Source of the DNA: Burkholderiales bacterium
GTDB lineage: Bacteria; Pseudomonadota; Gammaproteobacteria; Burkholderiales; Casimicrobiaceae
Direction of reading: 5' to 3'
DNA: 64,000 nt
NCBI GenBank assembly: GCA_016790165.1
Contig: JAEUPL010000013.1
Coordinates: forward strand, 1-64,000
Below the pieces are notes generated by a model. It was given only the letters and a program-made list of their open reading frames with translations. It had not been told where the DNA came from and ran no database searches. Below, one piece after another: positions 62,409 to 64,000 of the stretch. The position numbers were made by a program, and so were the translations under genes. Within the stretch, counting starts at the first letter, position 1, and each line of letters opens with the position of its first letter.

Positions 62409-64000
62409 CTAGAAACTCAAACTCGCCATCGGAATGGGAGTGGTGTTGGATAGCGCCGGACGCGCGGCTTCGAGCGACCTTGGCGCGATGGGCTCACTCG
62501 GGCTGCTTACCCAGTAGAACACGCGGCCACCGTTGTAGGGCATCGTCCGGTAGATCGGAAACAGTTGCGCGTTGAGCGTGCCTGCTTCGTCGTTGTAGTG
62601 AAAGCGGCGCGTATATGCGAGCAATTCCGGCGGATCGCCCGGTGGGTAGTCATAGATGCCGTTTTGCGTGGTCGCATCGTCAAGATCGCCCAGCGCCACC
62701 AGCACCGATTGACGAGCGTAGGGCAGCGATGCGGTTTGCGCCAGCAGGGTGCCGTTCCGGTTGCGCAGTTCAAAGACCTCCGACCTCGGAAGGTAGCAGG
62801 AGATTTGGCTGATTGGGTTGAGCGCGTCCAGCGTCAACGTACCGTCGCTGCGCGTGTAGCGGCAATCACACTGGGAGATGAGCGATTGATTCGAGTTAAC
62901 CTGAGAGCGCGTGTAGAACTGCTGGTTGATCAGGATATTGTCGGATTCGTTCACGAAGCGCAGTACCGATGGCGCGGACAGTTGCCGCGTTGCGACGACC
63001 ACGGCGTCGGTTTCGGCGCCCAGTGCGCCCCGGTAGACGAGTTGCAGGCGAATATTCCAGGCATTCACCGGGATGAGGTTGGCCGAGAAGTCCAGCACAA
63101 TTTCCCGCTCGGCGTCCGCAGCGAGGGTCAGGCCACCTGCCAGCGGGGCAGACATCACCATCTCTTCCACCGGCTCGGTGCCGCCAGCGTAGAGGCAGGC
63201 CGTCTTTTGGCCGCTCGAGTAAATGTTGAGCTCCGTAGCATCGCCGGTCCAGTCGGTCGTGTAGCAGCTGTTGCGCGAGAACTTCACCACACCGACCAGC
63301 GTGCCTCCAGCCATGCTTTGCGCCGAGCCATTGATCGCCGCTGTGGTGTTTTTTACCTTCAGCTTCAGCTTGCGGAAGCCACAGGCATCCTTGCAAATCG
63401 CGCCTGGATCGCCGCCATCAATCAAGCCATAGAGGCCATCCGCGCCGAGGCTGATCTGCATCTCACCGCGAAAGAAATAGTTGATCAAGCCTGCGCTGTA
63501 TTCCACCGCTTTGGGGATCAGTTTTCGCGCGGCGTCGTCGTAGGTGAAGTAGTTCTGCTGGAAGGCGCCAGAGCCGCCATACGTGCCGGCTGGCCGCAGT
63601 AGCAACTGCGAAAACGCCGATACCGACGTGGTGCGTGCCGCCGGGTCAACCTCGGTGCCCATGAAGCGCATCTTGCAATTGGCCAGACTTCCGCCGCAGA
63701 GGATGACGCGAACGTTTTCGCTCTGATCGGGAGGTAGCAGATCGGCCACGGGGACGTCGTTGAACACCTGCGACGGGCGCGGGAACGGCAAACCACTGGC
63801 GGGTTGAATGACGTTCGTTGTGGCGAAGGGGTTGATGCGGTAGTCCTTGCCTGCCGAGGTGAAATTGGTGCTGGTGTAGGCGGCCATTCCCTCGTTCGCC
63901 AGCATGGGGCGCGACGGATTGGTGGTGAACAGGCTGTCGTTGGTGTTGGCATTCCAGAATTCACGGGGCAGACCAAACATCATGGGGGTTGTAGCGGTCA
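62409..64000 (-). CDS. large secreted or surface protein of unknown family (5' end outside window)
   Basis: The frame is open from the window end to the stop at 62409, about 530 codons. An ATG at 63983 exists, but the frame continues upstream of it, so the gene probably starts beyond 64000. The sequence is rich in Ser/Thr/Asn and beta-forming residues, with scattered cysteines (CGGSLANCKMRF, CKDACGFRKLK, QCDCRYTRSD). No signal peptide is visible because the start is missing. It may be an extracellular or pilus-associated protein; I do not recognise the family. Confidence 0.6.
   Translation of the reverse strand, partial: TATTPMMFGLPREFWNANTNDSLFTTNPSRPMLANEGMAAYTSTNFTSAGKDYRINPFATTNVIQPASGLPFPRPSQVFNDVPVADLLPPDQSENVRVILCGGSLANCKMRFMGTEVDPAARTTSVSAFSQLLLRPAGTYGGSGAFQQNYFTYDDAARKLIPKAVEYSAGLINYFFRGEMQISLGADGLYGLIDGGDPGAICKDACGFRKLKLKVKNTTAAINGSAQSMAGGTLVGVVKFSRNSCYTTDWTGDATELNIYSSGQKTACLYAGGTEPVEEMVMSAPLAGGLTLAADAEREIVLDFSANLIPVNAWNIRLQLVYRGALGAETDAVVVATRQLSAPSVLRFVNESDNILINQQFYTRSQVNSNQSLISQCDCRYTRSDGTLTLDALNPISQISCYLPRSEVFELRNRNGTLLAQTASLPYARQSVLVALGDLDDATTQNGIYDYPPGDPPELLAYTRRFHYNDEAGTLNAQLFPIYRTMPYNGGRVFYWVSSPSEPIAPRSLEAARPALSNTTPIPMASLSF

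Noticed and set aside
1-64000. tRNA, rRNA, CRISPR array or prophage
   Set aside because: None of the diagnostic patterns were seen by eye (no tRNA TTCGAATC arms with acceptor stems, no regularly spaced direct repeats, no phage structural or integrase genes). A tRNAscan or Infernal run would be decisive.

Overview
The window looks like a GC-rich betaproteobacterial chromosome, most likely from or near Burkholderiales. The evidence is gene order and gene sequence: kdsD-kdsC-lptC-lptA-lptB-rpoN-hpf-ptsN-hprK-rapZ, yebC-ruvC-ruvA, ruvB-ybgC-tolQRA and rnb-tonB-aroE-mtgA are blocks typical of that class. The genus cannot be fixed from this sequence alone. No rRNA, tRNA, CRISPR array, prophage or insertion-sequence transposase was seen.

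Layout. 1-2633: the end of an unknown gene, about 690 bp without a gene but with two inverted repeats, then a family-2 glycosyltransferase and a sugar-nucleotide epimerase. 2654-5353: RNase PH and a LytS/LytTR-type two-component pair. 5642-7406: two VOC-fold proteins and a HigBA-like toxin-antitoxin pair. 7687-12341 (minus): a five-gene envelope operon (periplasmic repeat protein, MacB/LolD-type ATPase, FtsX-type permease, LolA-like carrier, outer-membrane barrel) that looks like a specialised lipoprotein or lipid exporter. 12526-16260: rdgB, yceH-like, panB, hemW. 16448-25224: KDO synthesis, LPS transport, sigma-54 and nitrogen-PTS genes. 25303-27727: yebC, a ybjQ-like gene, ruvC, ruvA. 27735-35962: an ALDH16-type aldehyde dehydrogenase with deoC, an ABC importer of unknown substrate, and a secreted protein. 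35996-39592: ruvB, ybgC, tolQRA. 39745-43898: a secreted DUF5648-like protein and a 7TM histidine kinase with its NarL-type regulator. 44190-48665: a Mpo1-like protein, a formate/nitrite-type channel, and a DmlR/DmlA-like pair with a Bug-family binding protein. 48686-58044: DUF455 protein, mpl, a TPR methyltransferase, a cN-I-type nucleotidase, an RNB ribonuclease, a TonB-family protein, aroE and mtgA. 58484-64000: mgtE, a SPINDLY-like TPR glycosyltransferase, and a large protein cut by the window edge.

How it fits together. Much of the window serves the cell envelope: KDO and LPS assembly, Tol, peptidoglycan recycling (mpl) and synthesis (mtgA), and the Lol-like exporter. Two stretches look like accessory insertions into conserved blocks: 3.4-12.5 kb between rph and rdgB/hemW, and 27.7-36.0 kb between ruvA and ruvB.

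The most unusual non-coding feature is a family of five 116-126 bp intergenic palindromic repeats (5352, 7491, 16268, 43997, 59960). Each sits just after a gene and has similar ends and two hairpins around a GTCGAC-like core. Two other palindromic elements occur: 162 bp at 6557-6718, and 305 bp at 14675-14979 with perfect 29-bp terminal inverted repeats, one of which contains the panB stop codon.
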